Part shown: positions 8,560-17,312 of the stretch, in pieces | How positions within the stretch are numbered: position 1 is the first letter of the stretch | How the letters are laid out: each line of letters begins with the position of its first letter | NCBI RefSeq assembly: GCF_001636695.1 | Contig: NZ_LGEL01000004.1 | Span: forward strand, 1-64,000 | Direction: 5' to 3' | DNA length: 64,000 bases | Source: Pedobacter panaciterrae | GTDB taxonomy: Bacteria; Bacteroidota; Bacteroidia; Sphingobacteriales; Sphingobacteriaceae | Program-made: the position numbers and the translations under genes | The notes under the pieces: model-generated | The model's input: only the letters and a program-made list of their open reading frames with translations | Databases searched by the model: none | What the model was told of the DNA's origin: nothing

Positions 8560-9789
8560 ATGAAATTGCTAAAAATTCCATCACTACTGTTGGCAGGAAT
8601 GATGATCATATCTTGTCAGTCGACCACCAAAAAACAAGATGATATGAAGGTTTATGAAAAGGGCACGTTTGGCTATGATTTAAACTTTTTGAATGAAAAC
8701 GACAGTATAGTTGTTTTAAAGAATGATGATGGAAGTGCTCAGCTTGCGTTATCACCAAAATATCAGGCAAAGGTATTTACTTCAACTGCCGAAGGGCTTG
8801 ATGGCAAAAGTTTTGGCTGGGTTAACTATAAGGCCTTTGGAAAACCTTTGGATCCGCATATGAATGCTTATGGTGGTGAAGACCGCTTATGGCTTGGCCC
8901 CGAGGGTGGTAAGTTCTCCCTGTATTTCAAGCCTGGCGATTCGATGGTTTTTAAAAACTGGCACACTCCTACAGGAATTGACAGTGAAAGCTGGACTTTA
9001 GTGAAATCTGATGGGAAGAAAGCTTTATTAAATAAAGAGATGGAGCTACAAAATTATGCTGGCACCAACATGAAAATAAAGCTGGAACGAGACGTTGAAA
9101 TACTGGAAAAAGATAACATCGAGAAAGTTCTAAATATTATTCTGGATAGTAAAGTGAGTTCTGTAGCTTTTAAAACACAAAATACCATCACCAATAATGG
9201 TACTAATGAATGGACAGAGAAAACAGGTGCTCCTTGTATCTGGAGTTTAGACATGTTTAGTCCATCACCCAAAACGGTAATTGTTATCCCATATATTGAA
9301 AGCGCCGGTGGTAAAGTGGCTACTACAGATTACTTTGGTGAGATTGCTAAAGATCGTATAACTTACAAAAATGGAATTCTGTTATTTAAAGCTGATGGTA
9401 AATCACGCGGCAAACTTGGTATTCCTCCGGGTAGGGTAAAAAATGTTGCGGGCAGCTATGCTGCAGACCAGAATGTACTTACTATCACAATGTTTGACAT
9501 AAACAACAAGGCAAAATACCTAAATCAGGAATGGACACCAGATAAAGATCCGTTTACTGGTGATGCTATGAATGCTTATAATGATGGTCCTTTAGCTGAT
9601 AGCTCGCAAATGGGGCCCTTTTACGAATTAGAAAGCGTATCGCCGCCTACATTCTTAAAACCGGGAGAAAAGCATACACACATGCATAGTGTATTTCACT
9701 TTACAGGGGATAGAACCGCTTTAAATGAAATTGCACTAAAGGTTCTTGGTGTATCTCTGGATGAGATTGCCGGAACATTTAAAGATTAA
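8560..9789 (+). CDS. DUF6786 family lipoprotein
   Basis: 409 residues. The signal MKLLKIPSLLLAGMMIISC ends in a lipobox Cys at about 19. The body carries Y-G-G-E-D-R-L-W-L-G-P-E-G-G near 100-115 and W-H-T-P-T-G-I-D, which I recognise as DUF6786. It is a beta-rich protein of the aldose-epimerase-like (mutarotase superfamily) look, but no function is established that I know of. It starts 26 bp after the GH172 stop. A surface or periplasmic sugar-handling role (epimerase, lyase or binding) is inference from context only. Confidence 0.75.
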   Translation: MKLLKIPSLLLAGMMIISCQSTTKKQDDMKVYEKGTFGYDLNFLNENDSIVVLKNDDGSAQLALSPKYQAKVFTSTAEGLDGKSFGWVNYKAFGKPLDPHMNAYGGEDRLWLGPEGGKFSLYFKPGDSMVFKNWHTPTGIDSESWTLVKSDGKKALLNKEMELQNYAGTNMKIKLERDVEILEKDNIEKVLNIILDSKVSSVAFKTQNTITNNGTNEWTEKTGAPCIWSLDMFSPSPKTVIVIPYIESAGGKVATTDYFGEIAKDRITYKNGILLFKADGKSRGKLGIPPGRVKNVAGSYAADQNVLTITMFDINNKAKYLNQEWTPDKDPFTGDAMNAYNDGPLADSSQMGPFYELESVSPPTFLKPGEKHTHMHSVFHFTGDRTALNEIALKVLGVSLDEIAGTFKD

Positions 9790-9804
9790 ATCAAGTATTT
9801 GGAT

Positions 9805-9835
9805 AGCTGGTGAGCGCTTCTTTAGCTCACCAGCT
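9805..9835 (+). terminator. Stem-loop between the DUF6786 gene and fucI
   Basis: A perfect 11-bp stem (AGCTGGTGAGC at 9805-9815 with its complement at 9825-9835) and a 9-nt loop, 15 bp after the DUF6786 stop. No U tract follows, so it may be an mRNA processing or stabilising hairpin, or an attenuator that lowers expression of the catabolic genes relative to the secreted ones, rather than a full terminator. Confidence 0.6.
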
Positions 9836-9868
9836 TAATTCGAATTTTAACCAAATAGATCTGAAAAT

Positions 9869-11632
9869 ATGAACAAATACCCTAAGGTAGGCATTCGACC
9901 TATAATAGATGGCCGTTTGGGAGGCATTCGTGAATCCCTGGAGGATACCACAATGAATATGGCCAAAGCAGTTGCAGAATTATTTAAACAAGAATTGAAG
10001 TACCCTGATGGTAGCCATGTGGAATGTGTTATCGCTGATTCGTGCATCGGTGGAGTAAAAGAATCAGCAGCATGTGCAGAGAAATTCAGAGATAATAACG
10101 TAGGATTATCATTATCGGTTACACCATGCTGGTGTTATGGTTCAGAAACGATGGATATGGATCCACTGTTACCTAAAGCAATCTGGGGATTTAATGGTAC
10201 GGAAAGGCCGGGAGCTGTATATCTGGCAGCAACATTGGCTGGCCATAATCAAAAGGGGTTGCCTGCATTTGGAATTTATGGAAGAGATGTTCAGGATCTG
10301 GGAGATGCAGTTATTCCTGCCGATGTAAAAGAAAAGCTGCTGCGTTTTGCGAAAAGCGGTTTGGCTGTTGCAATTATGAAAGGCAAGTCATACCTGGCAA
10401 TAGGTTCAGTTTCGATGGGTATTGCAGGCTCAATTGTTGACGCTGATTTCTTTCAGGATTATTTGGGCATGCGAAATGAATACGTAGATTCCTCGGAAGT
10501 TTTAAGACGTATACAACAAAATATATTTGATCAGAAAGAGTATGAAAGGGCATTGGAATGGACCAGAAAACACTGTCTTGAAGGTGAAGATTTTAACAGA
10601 CCTGAAAAGGTAAAATCAAGGGCAGAAAAAGACAAGGATTGGGAATTTGTAGTCAAAATGACACTTATCATTCGCGATCTGATGATCGGAAACGACGCTC
10701 TTGTTAAAATTGGTTATGCAGAAGAGGCTCAGGGCCATAATGCCCTGGTTTCCGGCTTTCAGGGACAACGCCAATGGACCGATTTCTTGCCTAATGGAGA
10801 TTTTCCTGAAGCCATCCTCAATTCTTCTTTCGATTGGAATGGAGTAAGAGCTCCTTATATGGTAGCAACAGAAAATGACGCACTAAATGGAGTTTCTATG
10901 TTGTTTAATTATCTCCTGACCAATACTGCACAAATATTTGCTGATGTTCGTACTTACTGGAGTCCGGAAGCCGTTGAACGGGTGTCTGGCTGGAAACCCG
11001 ATAGACACGCAGAGGCTGGATTTATTCATTTGATCAATTCAGGTTCAGCAACTTTAGATGGTACAGGAAGACAAACTACTGATGGAAAACCTGTAATGAA
11101 GCCATTCTGGGATATTGATCAGCAGGAGGCCGATGAATGCCTGAAAGCAACTACATGGTATCCTGCAAATCTTGATTATTTCCGCGGAGGTGGCTATTCT
11201 TCTAATTTTCTTACCAAAGGAGAGATGCCGGTAACCATGTGTCGTCTCAATCTGGTTAAAGGCCTTGGCCCGGTACTTCAGATTGCCGAAGGCTGGACAG
11301 TGGATTTGCCGGAGAATGTACATAAGGCCCTGGATGAACGTACCGATCGTACCTGGCCAACAACCTGGTTTGTTCCGCGCTTAAATGGAATCGGTGCATT
11401 TAAAGATGTTTATTCCGTTATGGCAAACTGGGGAGCAAATCATGGAGCGATAAGTTACGGGCATATAGGAGCTGATCTGATCACCCTTGCCTCAATGCTT
11501 AGAATTCCCGTAAACATGCATAATGTAGGTTCGCAGGATATCTTTCGTCCTTCTGCATGGTCCTCCTTCGGAATGGATACTGAAGGCTCGGATTACAGAG
11601 CATGCCAGGTTTATGGATCATTATATAGTTAA
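9869..11632 (+). CDS. fucI: L-fucose isomerase / D-arabinose isomerase
   Basis: 587 residues against 591 in E. coli FucI. It opens with the family signature [11 protein letters not shown]. Metal-binding residues can be placed: E335 (in A-T-E-N-D), D359 (in F-A-D-V-R) and H532 (in Y-G-H-I-G-A-D), matching E. coli E337, D361 and H528. FucI enzymes convert L-fucose to L-fuculose and also D-arabinose to D-ribulose in the cytoplasm. There is no L-fuculose-phosphate aldolase or fucosidase nearby, while a ribulokinase-like kinase and GH172 are, so D-arabinose is the more likely in vivo substrate. Second segment of the operon, after a stem-loop. Confidence 0.93.
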   Translation: MNKYPKVGIRPIIDGRLGGIRESLEDTTMNMAKAVAELFKQELKYPDGSHVECVIADSCIGGVKESAACAEKFRDNNVGLSLSVTPCWCYGSETMDMDPLLPKAIWGFNGTERPGAVYLAATLAGHNQKGLPAFGIYGRDVQDLGDAVIPADVKEKLLRFAKSGLAVAIMKGKSYLAIGSVSMGIAGSIVDADFFQDYLGMRNEYVDSSEVLRRIQQNIFDQKEYERALEWTRKHCLEGEDFNRPEKVKSRAEKDKDWEFVVKMTLIIRDLMIGNDALVKIGYAEEAQGHNALVSGFQGQRQWTDFLPNGDFPEAILNSSFDWNGVRAPYMVATENDALNGVSMLFNYLLTNTAQIFADVRTYWSPEAVERVSGWKPDRHAEAGFIHLINSGSATLDGTGRQTTDGKPVMKPFWDIDQQEADECLKATTWYPANLDYFRGGGYSSNFLTKGEMPVTMCRLNLVKGLGPVLQIAEGWTVDLPENVHKALDERTDRTWPTTWFVPRLNGIGAFKDVYSVMANWGANHGAISYGHIGADLITLASMLRIPVNMHNVGSQDIFRPSAWSSFGMDTEGSDYRACQVYGSLYS

Positions 11633-11643
11633 GCACATATCTG

Positions 11644-12975
11644 ATGAATAAAAAATCAACTTCACTGTTTAGAACAGAAACCGGCAAAAGTTATCTTATG
11701 CCTTTTATATTCATATGCAGCCTTTTTCTACTTTGGGGTTTTGCACACGGTTTACTCGATGTGCTGGATAAGCATTTTCAGAATATTTTACACGTATCAA
11801 AAGCACAATCAGGTTTCATACAATTTTCATTGTATATCGGTTATCTGGCTATGGCCGTTCCGGCAGGATTATTTATGAAGCGGTTCGGTTATCAAAAAGG
11901 AATCATTTTAGGGCTGGTCTTATTTGCCATTGGTGCCTTTCTTTTTTACCCTGCGGCTAAACTGCAGGCATTTATTCCTTTTTTGCTAGCCTTATTTGTG
12001 TTGGCATGCGGGTTGGCTTGTCTGGAAACAGCAGCCAATCCTTATTCAACAATTCTTGGACCAAAGGAATATGCGGCCAGACGGATCAATATTTCTCAGT
12101 CGTTTAATGGCTTAGGATGGATTCTGGGGCCATTAATGGGTGGCTTGTTTATCTTCGGAACAGAACATACACCGGGTGTAGATAAGTTCGATTCGATGGT
12201 TAAACCGTATATGATGGTTGGTGGAATAGTTGTGGTTGTGGCATTGGTATTTATGCTCATCAAGCTTCCTGAAGTTAAAGAGGCCAGCGATACCGAAACT
12301 ACTGAAGATCCGCCGATGCGTAATTTATTGAAACACCCAGCCTTTGTATTGGCTGTAATTGCACAATTTCTTTATGTAGCCGCACAAACCGGGGTAAATT
12401 CTTTCTTTATTAATTATGTAACTGAGACAATACCTAACGTAACAGGACCTGTTCAAAATATCATGCAGCATTTAGGATGGTTTGGTGAAATATTTACGCC
12501 AAAAAATCCGGAACAGGCAGCCTCACTTATTCTTGCTATTGGAGGGATGGGACTTTTCTGGATCGGCCGTTTATCAGGTTCATATATGATGAAATACTTG
12601 TCACCACAGAAACTCCTCGGTATTTATGCAGTGGTAAATACCATATTGGTATTTATTGTATTGTTAGAGATTGGATGGTTTTCGGTAGTAGCGCTATTTT
12701 TTACTTATTTCTTTATGTCGATCATGTTCCCAACAATCTTTGCCTTAGGTATATATGATTTAGGCCCTTTAACTAAAAAAGGGGCGTCATTTTTAGTAAT
12801 GGCGGTTGCAGGTGGTGCTTTTTGTCCGCCAATAATGGGTCTGATAGGAGATCATTTTGGGATGTCTATAGCCTTTGTAATTCCAATGGTATGCTTCGCA
12901 TTTATTGCCTGGTATGCTATAAAAGGAATTGGCAAAAAGATAGATGCTAAGAATATTTCATTGCAGCACCATTAA
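11644..12975 (+). CDS. fucP: FucP-type L-fucose/D-arabinose:H+ symporter (MFS)
   Basis: 443 residues, about 12 membrane helices. It shows the FucP hallmarks F-L-L-W-G-F-A-H-G-L-L-D-V-L near 24-37, F-I-Q-F-S-L-Y-I-G-Y and the helix with L-E-T-A-A-N-P-Y near 130-137. It carries the free sugar across the inner membrane with protons. Members of the family transport L-fucose, and also D-arabinose and L-galactose, which share configuration. It starts 11 bp after fucI and ends 10 bp before the kinase, so the three form one transcription unit. Confidence 0.92.
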   Translation: MNKKSTSLFRTETGKSYLMPFIFICSLFLLWGFAHGLLDVLDKHFQNILHVSKAQSGFIQFSLYIGYLAMAVPAGLFMKRFGYQKGIILGLVLFAIGAFLFYPAAKLQAFIPFLLALFVLACGLACLETAANPYSTILGPKEYAARRINISQSFNGLGWILGPLMGGLFIFGTEHTPGVDKFDSMVKPYMMVGGIVVVVALVFMLIKLPEVKEASDTETTEDPPMRNLLKHPAFVLAVIAQFLYVAAQTGVNSFFINYVTETIPNVTGPVQNIMQHLGWFGEIFTPKNPEQAASLILAIGGMGLFWIGRLSGSYMMKYLSPQKLLGIYAVVNTILVFIVLLEIGWFSVVALFFTYFFMSIMFPTIFALGIYDLGPLTKKGASFLVMAVAGGAFCPPIMGLIGDHFGMSIAFVIPMVCFAFIAWYAIKGIGKKIDAKNISLQHH

Positions 12976-12985
12976 GCAGAATCAA

Positions 12986-14656
12986 ATGACAAATCATGAT
13001 TATTGTATAGGAGTTGATTTTGGAACAGATTCTGTCAGGTCCATCATTGTTAATGCAAATAATGGCGATGAAGTTGCATCATCTTCGTTTATTTACCCAA
13101 GATGGAATGACGGACTTTATTGCAACGCCGGTCAGAATCAATTCAGGCAACATCCACTCGATTATATCGAAGGAATAGTGCAGACCATAAAAGGGTGTTT
13201 AAGGCAGGGCGGAACATTGATAGCCACAAATGTAAGAGCGATATCTATAGCCACCACAGGATCGACCCCGGTAGCAGTAAATGACAAGGGGATCCCGCTG
13301 GCATTGCTACCAGAGTTTGAATCTGATGCTGATGCGATGTTTATTCTTTGGAAAGACCATACTGCCATTAAGGAAGCTGCCGAGATTAATGCACACGCAA
13401 AAAAACATAGTCCTGACTACACGTTATATTCCGGAGGTATTTATTCCTCAGAATGGTTCTGGTCAAAGCTATTGCATATTCTTCGAAAAAATGAGCGGGT
13501 TAGAAATGCCGCTTACACCTGGGTAGAACATTGTGACTGGATGCCGTTCCTGTTAACCGGTGGTAAAAAAGCCACGGAAATAAAGCGAAGTGTATGCGCT
13601 GCCGGGCACAAAGGCTTATGGGCCGAAGAACACGGAGGTTTTCCTCCTGATCATTTTTTCTCTGCACTTGATCCTATACTTACAGGATATTCATCTACTT
13701 TAGGTAAGGACGTTTATACCTCAGATAAACCTGCAGGTACATTAAGTGAGGAATGGGCTGAACGACTAGGGTTAAGTACTGATGTTTTAGTTGGAGTTGG
13801 TGCAATCGATGCACATATGGGAGCTGTTGGCGGACAAATAGAATCCTATTACCTGAGCAAAGTGATCGGTACATCTACCTGTGATATGCTGGTCGCTCCA
13901 AAAAATGAAATAAACAATACGGTAGTTAAAGGAATATGCGGACAGGTTAATGGATCTATTATTCCCGGAATGATAGGGATGGAGGCTGGACAGTCCGCCT
14001 TCGGAGATGCATATGCATGGTTTAAGAATCTTTTATCATGGCCCTTACAGAATTTAGTTTCAGGCTTAGCTGGAATTGATGATACAAACTCAAAAATACT
14101 TTCTGAGAATATCTCTCAGCAACTATTGGCTGCATTGGAGAAAAGTGCGGCGGCCTTAGAATTTAATGAGCATAGTGAATTGTCTGTTGATTGGTTTAAC
14201 GGCCGTAGAACGCCCGATGCCAATCAATTGCTGAAAGGCGCAATAACAGGAATAAACCTTGGAAGCGATGCACCATCCATATATAGGTCAATTGTAGAAG
14301 CTACCTGTTTTGGTTCAAAAAGTATATCTAACAGATTTAAAACTGAGGGTATAACAATAAAAGGGTTAATTGGTGTAGGAGGCATAGCAAAGAAATCACA
14401 ATTCGTTATGCAGACGCTGGCTGATGTCATGAACATGCCTATCCGCGTGCACCAATCTGAACAGACCTGTGCCCTGGGAGCAGTGATGTTCGCTGCAACT
14501 GTTGCAGGTATATATCCTAATGTGAACGAAGCAATGGCAGCAATAGGCAAAGGTTTTGACAAAACTTACACTCCTGATAAAAGACTAGCTCATTTATATG
14601 GATTGAGGTATGAAAAATATGAAAGATTAGGGAATTATCTGGAGAGAACTATTTAA
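12986..14656 (+). CDS. FGGY carbohydrate kinase, ribulokinase-like
   Basis: 556 residues from the ATG at 12986; an upstream in-frame start would overlap fucP. The N-terminal phosphate-binding motif I-G-V-D-F-G-T-D-S-V-R-S and G-L-Y-C-N-A-G-Q-N-Q-F-R-Q-H-P-L-D-Y are those of AraB-type ribulokinases, which are longer (about 550-570) than fuculokinases (about 480). The C-terminal ATPase lobe has G-V-G-G-I-A-K-K-S near 470 and C-A-L-G-A near 505. AraB is known to phosphorylate both D- and L-ribulose. Next to FucI it would turn D-ribulose into D-ribulose 5-phosphate for the pentose-phosphate pathway. L-fuculose or L-ribulose remain possible substrates. Confidence 0.88.
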   Translation: MTNHDYCIGVDFGTDSVRSIIVNANNGDEVASSSFIYPRWNDGLYCNAGQNQFRQHPLDYIEGIVQTIKGCLRQGGTLIATNVRAISIATTGSTPVAVNDKGIPLALLPEFESDADAMFILWKDHTAIKEAAEINAHAKKHSPDYTLYSGGIYSSEWFWSKLLHILRKNERVRNAAYTWVEHCDWMPFLLTGGKKATEIKRSVCAAGHKGLWAEEHGGFPPDHFFSALDPILTGYSSTLGKDVYTSDKPAGTLSEEWAERLGLSTDVLVGVGAIDAHMGAVGGQIESYYLSKVIGTSTCDMLVAPKNEINNTVVKGICGQVNGSIIPGMIGMEAGQSAFGDAYAWFKNLLSWPLQNLVSGLAGIDDTNSKILSENISQQLLAALEKSAAALEFNEHSELSVDWFNGRRTPDANQLLKGAITGINLGSDAPSIYRSIVEATCFGSKSISNRFKTEGITIKGLIGVGGIAKKSQFVMQTLADVMNMPIRVHQSEQTCALGAVMFAATVAGIYPNVNEAMAAIGKGFDKTYTPDKRLAHLYGLRYEKYERLGNYLERTI

Positions 14657-14684
14657 TTATAACCATCACTAATTATTGATACTG

Positions 14685-17273
14685 ATGAAAAATAATGACA
14701 ACCGACGTTCATTCATTAAGAAAGTAACCATTGGGGGTATAGGACTTACTGCTATGCCATCTATAATGATGGGAAATGAACGTGAAGAGAAAAAAGGCAC
14801 TGTATTATCTGAAAGCAAAGCAAGCAATAACTTCAAAAGAAGTTTTAATGGAAGTTACAGTGACGAGAATTTAAATCGAATAGCCTTTCCAATAGGGGGA
14901 ATCGGTGCGGGCATGTTCTGTTTGGAAGGGACTGGCGCTATTTCTCATATGTCTGTGCGCAATAATCCCGAAATGTTTTATGAGCCGGGTATGTTTGCAG
15001 CAATTTGCCTAAAGGGAAGAGAAAACGGAGCTAGAGTTTTAGAAGGACAAGTGCCGGAATGGAAAAAGTTCGGACAGCGGGACTCAGGACTTGGAGGAGT
15101 ATTTGGCCCTACATGGGGATTGCCTCGTTTTGAGGAGACTACTTTCAATGCCCGTTTTCCCTTTGCAAATATTGAATTAAAGGACAAAGAACTACCGGTA
15201 ATTGTTCAAATTACAGGTTGGAATCCCTTTATTCCTAATGATGAAGATAGCTCCAGTTTACCTGTAGCCGGTTTAGAATATAAATTTAAGAATACGGGTA
15301 ATAAGACAGAGGAATGTGTTTTTTCCTATAACAGTAGAAATGTTATTTCTCAACCAGATGTAAAGAACTACATAAAACCCCTTAAGAACGGCTTTATACT
15401 TGCCGTTGATGGTACAGAGGCAACTCCCGAGAAACAAGGCGAATTTGCTATTTATACCAATGAGCCGGAAACGGTTGTAGATCATTGCTGGTTTAGAGGA
15501 GGTTGGTTTGACCCGCTTACGATGATCTGGAATACAGTTAAAAGCGGAGAACCTAAAACTAAGGAGCCTGTAGAGCGTGATGCGCCTGGTGCATCCTTAT
15601 TTGTGCCTTTTACACTTAAAGCAGGCGAGGAAAAAACCATCAGGCTAATGATGGCATGGTATGTGCCCAATACAAGGGCTCATTTTGGTGATGAAAATCC
15701 TGCCAATAAAGATCTGATAGAGAAAAATCCTTTATTAAAATACCATAAACCATGGTATAGCAGTAAATTTAAGAATGTAACGGAGGTTTCGACCTTTTGG
15801 GATATCAATTATCAAAAGCTAAAAGAAAAGACATCGTTATTTACTGATACTTTTTATAAGAGCACTCTACCTGCTGAGGTTATTGAAGCTGTGGCTGCCA
15901 ACCTTACCATATTAAAATCGGCCACGGTACTACGCCAGTATGATGGGCGTTTCTGGTGCTGGGAAGGTAGTGGCGACAACTGGGGTAGTTGTCATGGTTC
16001 ATGCACACATGTATGGAATTATGCTCAGGCTGTTCCTCATCTATTTCCTTCGTTAGAAAGGAGTTTAAGAGAAACCGAATTTAATGAAAATCAGAATACT
16101 GAAGGTCATCAGGGATTCAGAGCTAATTTGCCAATAACTCCACTTATTCATAATTTTCATTCGGCGGCTGATGGGCAATTGGGTGGAATAATGAAGGTGT
16201 ATCGCGAATGGCGAATTTCAGGAGATAATGAGTGGCTTAAGAAAATATACCCCAAGGTAAAAACAAGTATAGATTACTGCATAAAGACCTGGGATCCTAA
16301 AGGAAAGGGTATTGTTGAAGAACCACATCACAATACTTACGACATCGAGTTTTGGGGTCCGACAGGCTTTGCTACAAGTTTTTATCTGGGAGCACTTAAC
16401 GCCATAATAGCAATGGGTAGTCATTTGAAAGTGGATGTTGCAAGCTATAAGAAACTATATGGTAGCGGAAGGAAATACCTCGAGAATGATCTTTACGATG
16501 GAGAATATTTTGTTCAAAAAATTCAGTGGACAGGTCTACAAGCACCCGATCCTACAAAAGTTCAGGCATTTAATACCAAATATGCTGATGAGTCGCTTGA
16601 GTTGTTACAAAAAGAGGGGCCAAAATATCAATATGGTGTAGGTTGCCTTTCTGATGGAGTTATGGGTGGCTGGCTATCTAGGATGTGTGGTCTGGGCGAC
16701 CCAATAGATCCTGTAAAAACTAAAAGCCATCTTACTTCAGTATATAAATACAATTTAAAAAAGAACCTTAAAGATCATTCGAATCCGCAACGTTCTACCT
16801 ATGCTATTGGCGACGAGGGTGGATTGCTTTTATGTTCATGGCCTAAAGGAGGAATGCTTTCATTACCATTTGTTTATAGTAATGAGGTTTGGACCGGAAT
16901 AGAATATCAGGTTGCTTCTCATTTAATGCTTATGGGAGAGGTGGACAAAGGGCTTGATATTGTAAAAACCTGCAGAGAGCGTTACAATGGACAAGTTCGT
17001 AATCCATTTAATGAATATGAATGTGGCCATTGGTATGCAAGGGCGATGTCAAGTTATGGCATGATTGAAAGCTTAACAGGTGTACGTTATGATGCAGTTG
17101 CGAAAACTCTTTTTGTAGATTCTAAAATTGGCGACTTTACAAGCTTTCTGTCGACTGCATATGGCTTCGGTACAGTTAGTTTAAGTAAAGGAAAGGTTTC
17201 AATGGATGTCGCTACTGGAAACATACCAGTTAAAAGTGTAGTGCTATCTGGTAAAGAAGGTAAGCTATCGTAA
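14685..17273 (+). CDS. GH116-like (DUF608) glycosidase, exported by Tat signal
   Basis: 862 residues from the ATG at 14685; a TTG nine bases earlier is less likely. The N-terminus has a twin-arginine signal (N-N-D-N-R-R-S-F-I-K-K, then a short hydrophobic stretch). An N-terminal beta domain opens with R-I-A-F-P-I-G-G-I-G-A-G, and an (alpha/alpha)6-type catalytic part follows from about 410. H-N-T-Y-D-I-E-F-W-G holds D553, the likely acid/base of GH116. At the place where GBA2-type enzymes have the nucleophile Glu, this protein reads W-G-S-C-H-G-S-C-T-H-V-W-N-Y (C436, C440). Some GH116 members are reported to be exo-beta-D-arabinofuranosidases of mycobacterial arabinan, fitting the neighbours. 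The substrate is inferred. Confidence 0.85.
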   Translation: MKNNDNRRSFIKKVTIGGIGLTAMPSIMMGNEREEKKGTVLSESKASNNFKRSFNGSYSDENLNRIAFPIGGIGAGMFCLEGTGAISHMSVRNNPEMFYEPGMFAAICLKGRENGARVLEGQVPEWKKFGQRDSGLGGVFGPTWGLPRFEETTFNARFPFANIELKDKELPVIVQITGWNPFIPNDEDSSSLPVAGLEYKFKNTGNKTEECVFSYNSRNVISQPDVKNYIKPLKNGFILAVDGTEATPEKQGEFAIYTNEPETVVDHCWFRGGWFDPLTMIWNTVKSGEPKTKEPVERDAPGASLFVPFTLKAGEEKTIRLMMAWYVPNTRAHFGDENPANKDLIEKNPLLKYHKPWYSSKFKNVTEVSTFWDINYQKLKEKTSLFTDTFYKSTLPAEVIEAVAANLTILKSATVLRQYDGRFWCWEGSGDNWGSCHGSCTHVWNYAQAVPHLFPSLERSLRETEFNENQNTEGHQGFRANLPITPLIHNFHSAADGQLGGIMKVYREWRISGDNEWLKKIYPKVKTSIDYCIKTWDPKGKGIVEEPHHNTYDIEFWGPTGFATSFYLGALNAIIAMGSHLKVDVASYKKLYGSGRKYLENDLYDGEYFVQKIQWTGLQAPDPTKVQAFNTKYADESLELLQKEGPKYQYGVGCLSDGVMGGWLSRMCGLGDPIDPVKTKSHLTSVYKYNLKKNLKDHSNPQRSTYAIGDEGGLLLCSWPKGGMLSLPFVYSNEVWTGIEYQVASHLMLMGEVDKGLDIVKTCRERYNGQVRNPFNEYECGHWYARAMSSYGMIESLTGVRYDAVAKTLFVDSKIGDFTSFLSTAYGFGTVSLSKGKVSMDVATGNIPVKSVVLSGKEGKLS

Positions 17274-17312
17274 TTGAGAAACGGATTGGGAAACATGGAA
17301 AAAAATTGATTA

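Noticed and set aside
9869-14656. A classical L-fucose operon (fucI, fucP, fucK)
   Set aside because: The kinase is of the longer ribulokinase type, there is no FucA aldolase or fucosidase, and GH172 and GH116-like enzymes are not known fucosidases. L-fucose stays as an alternative substrate only.
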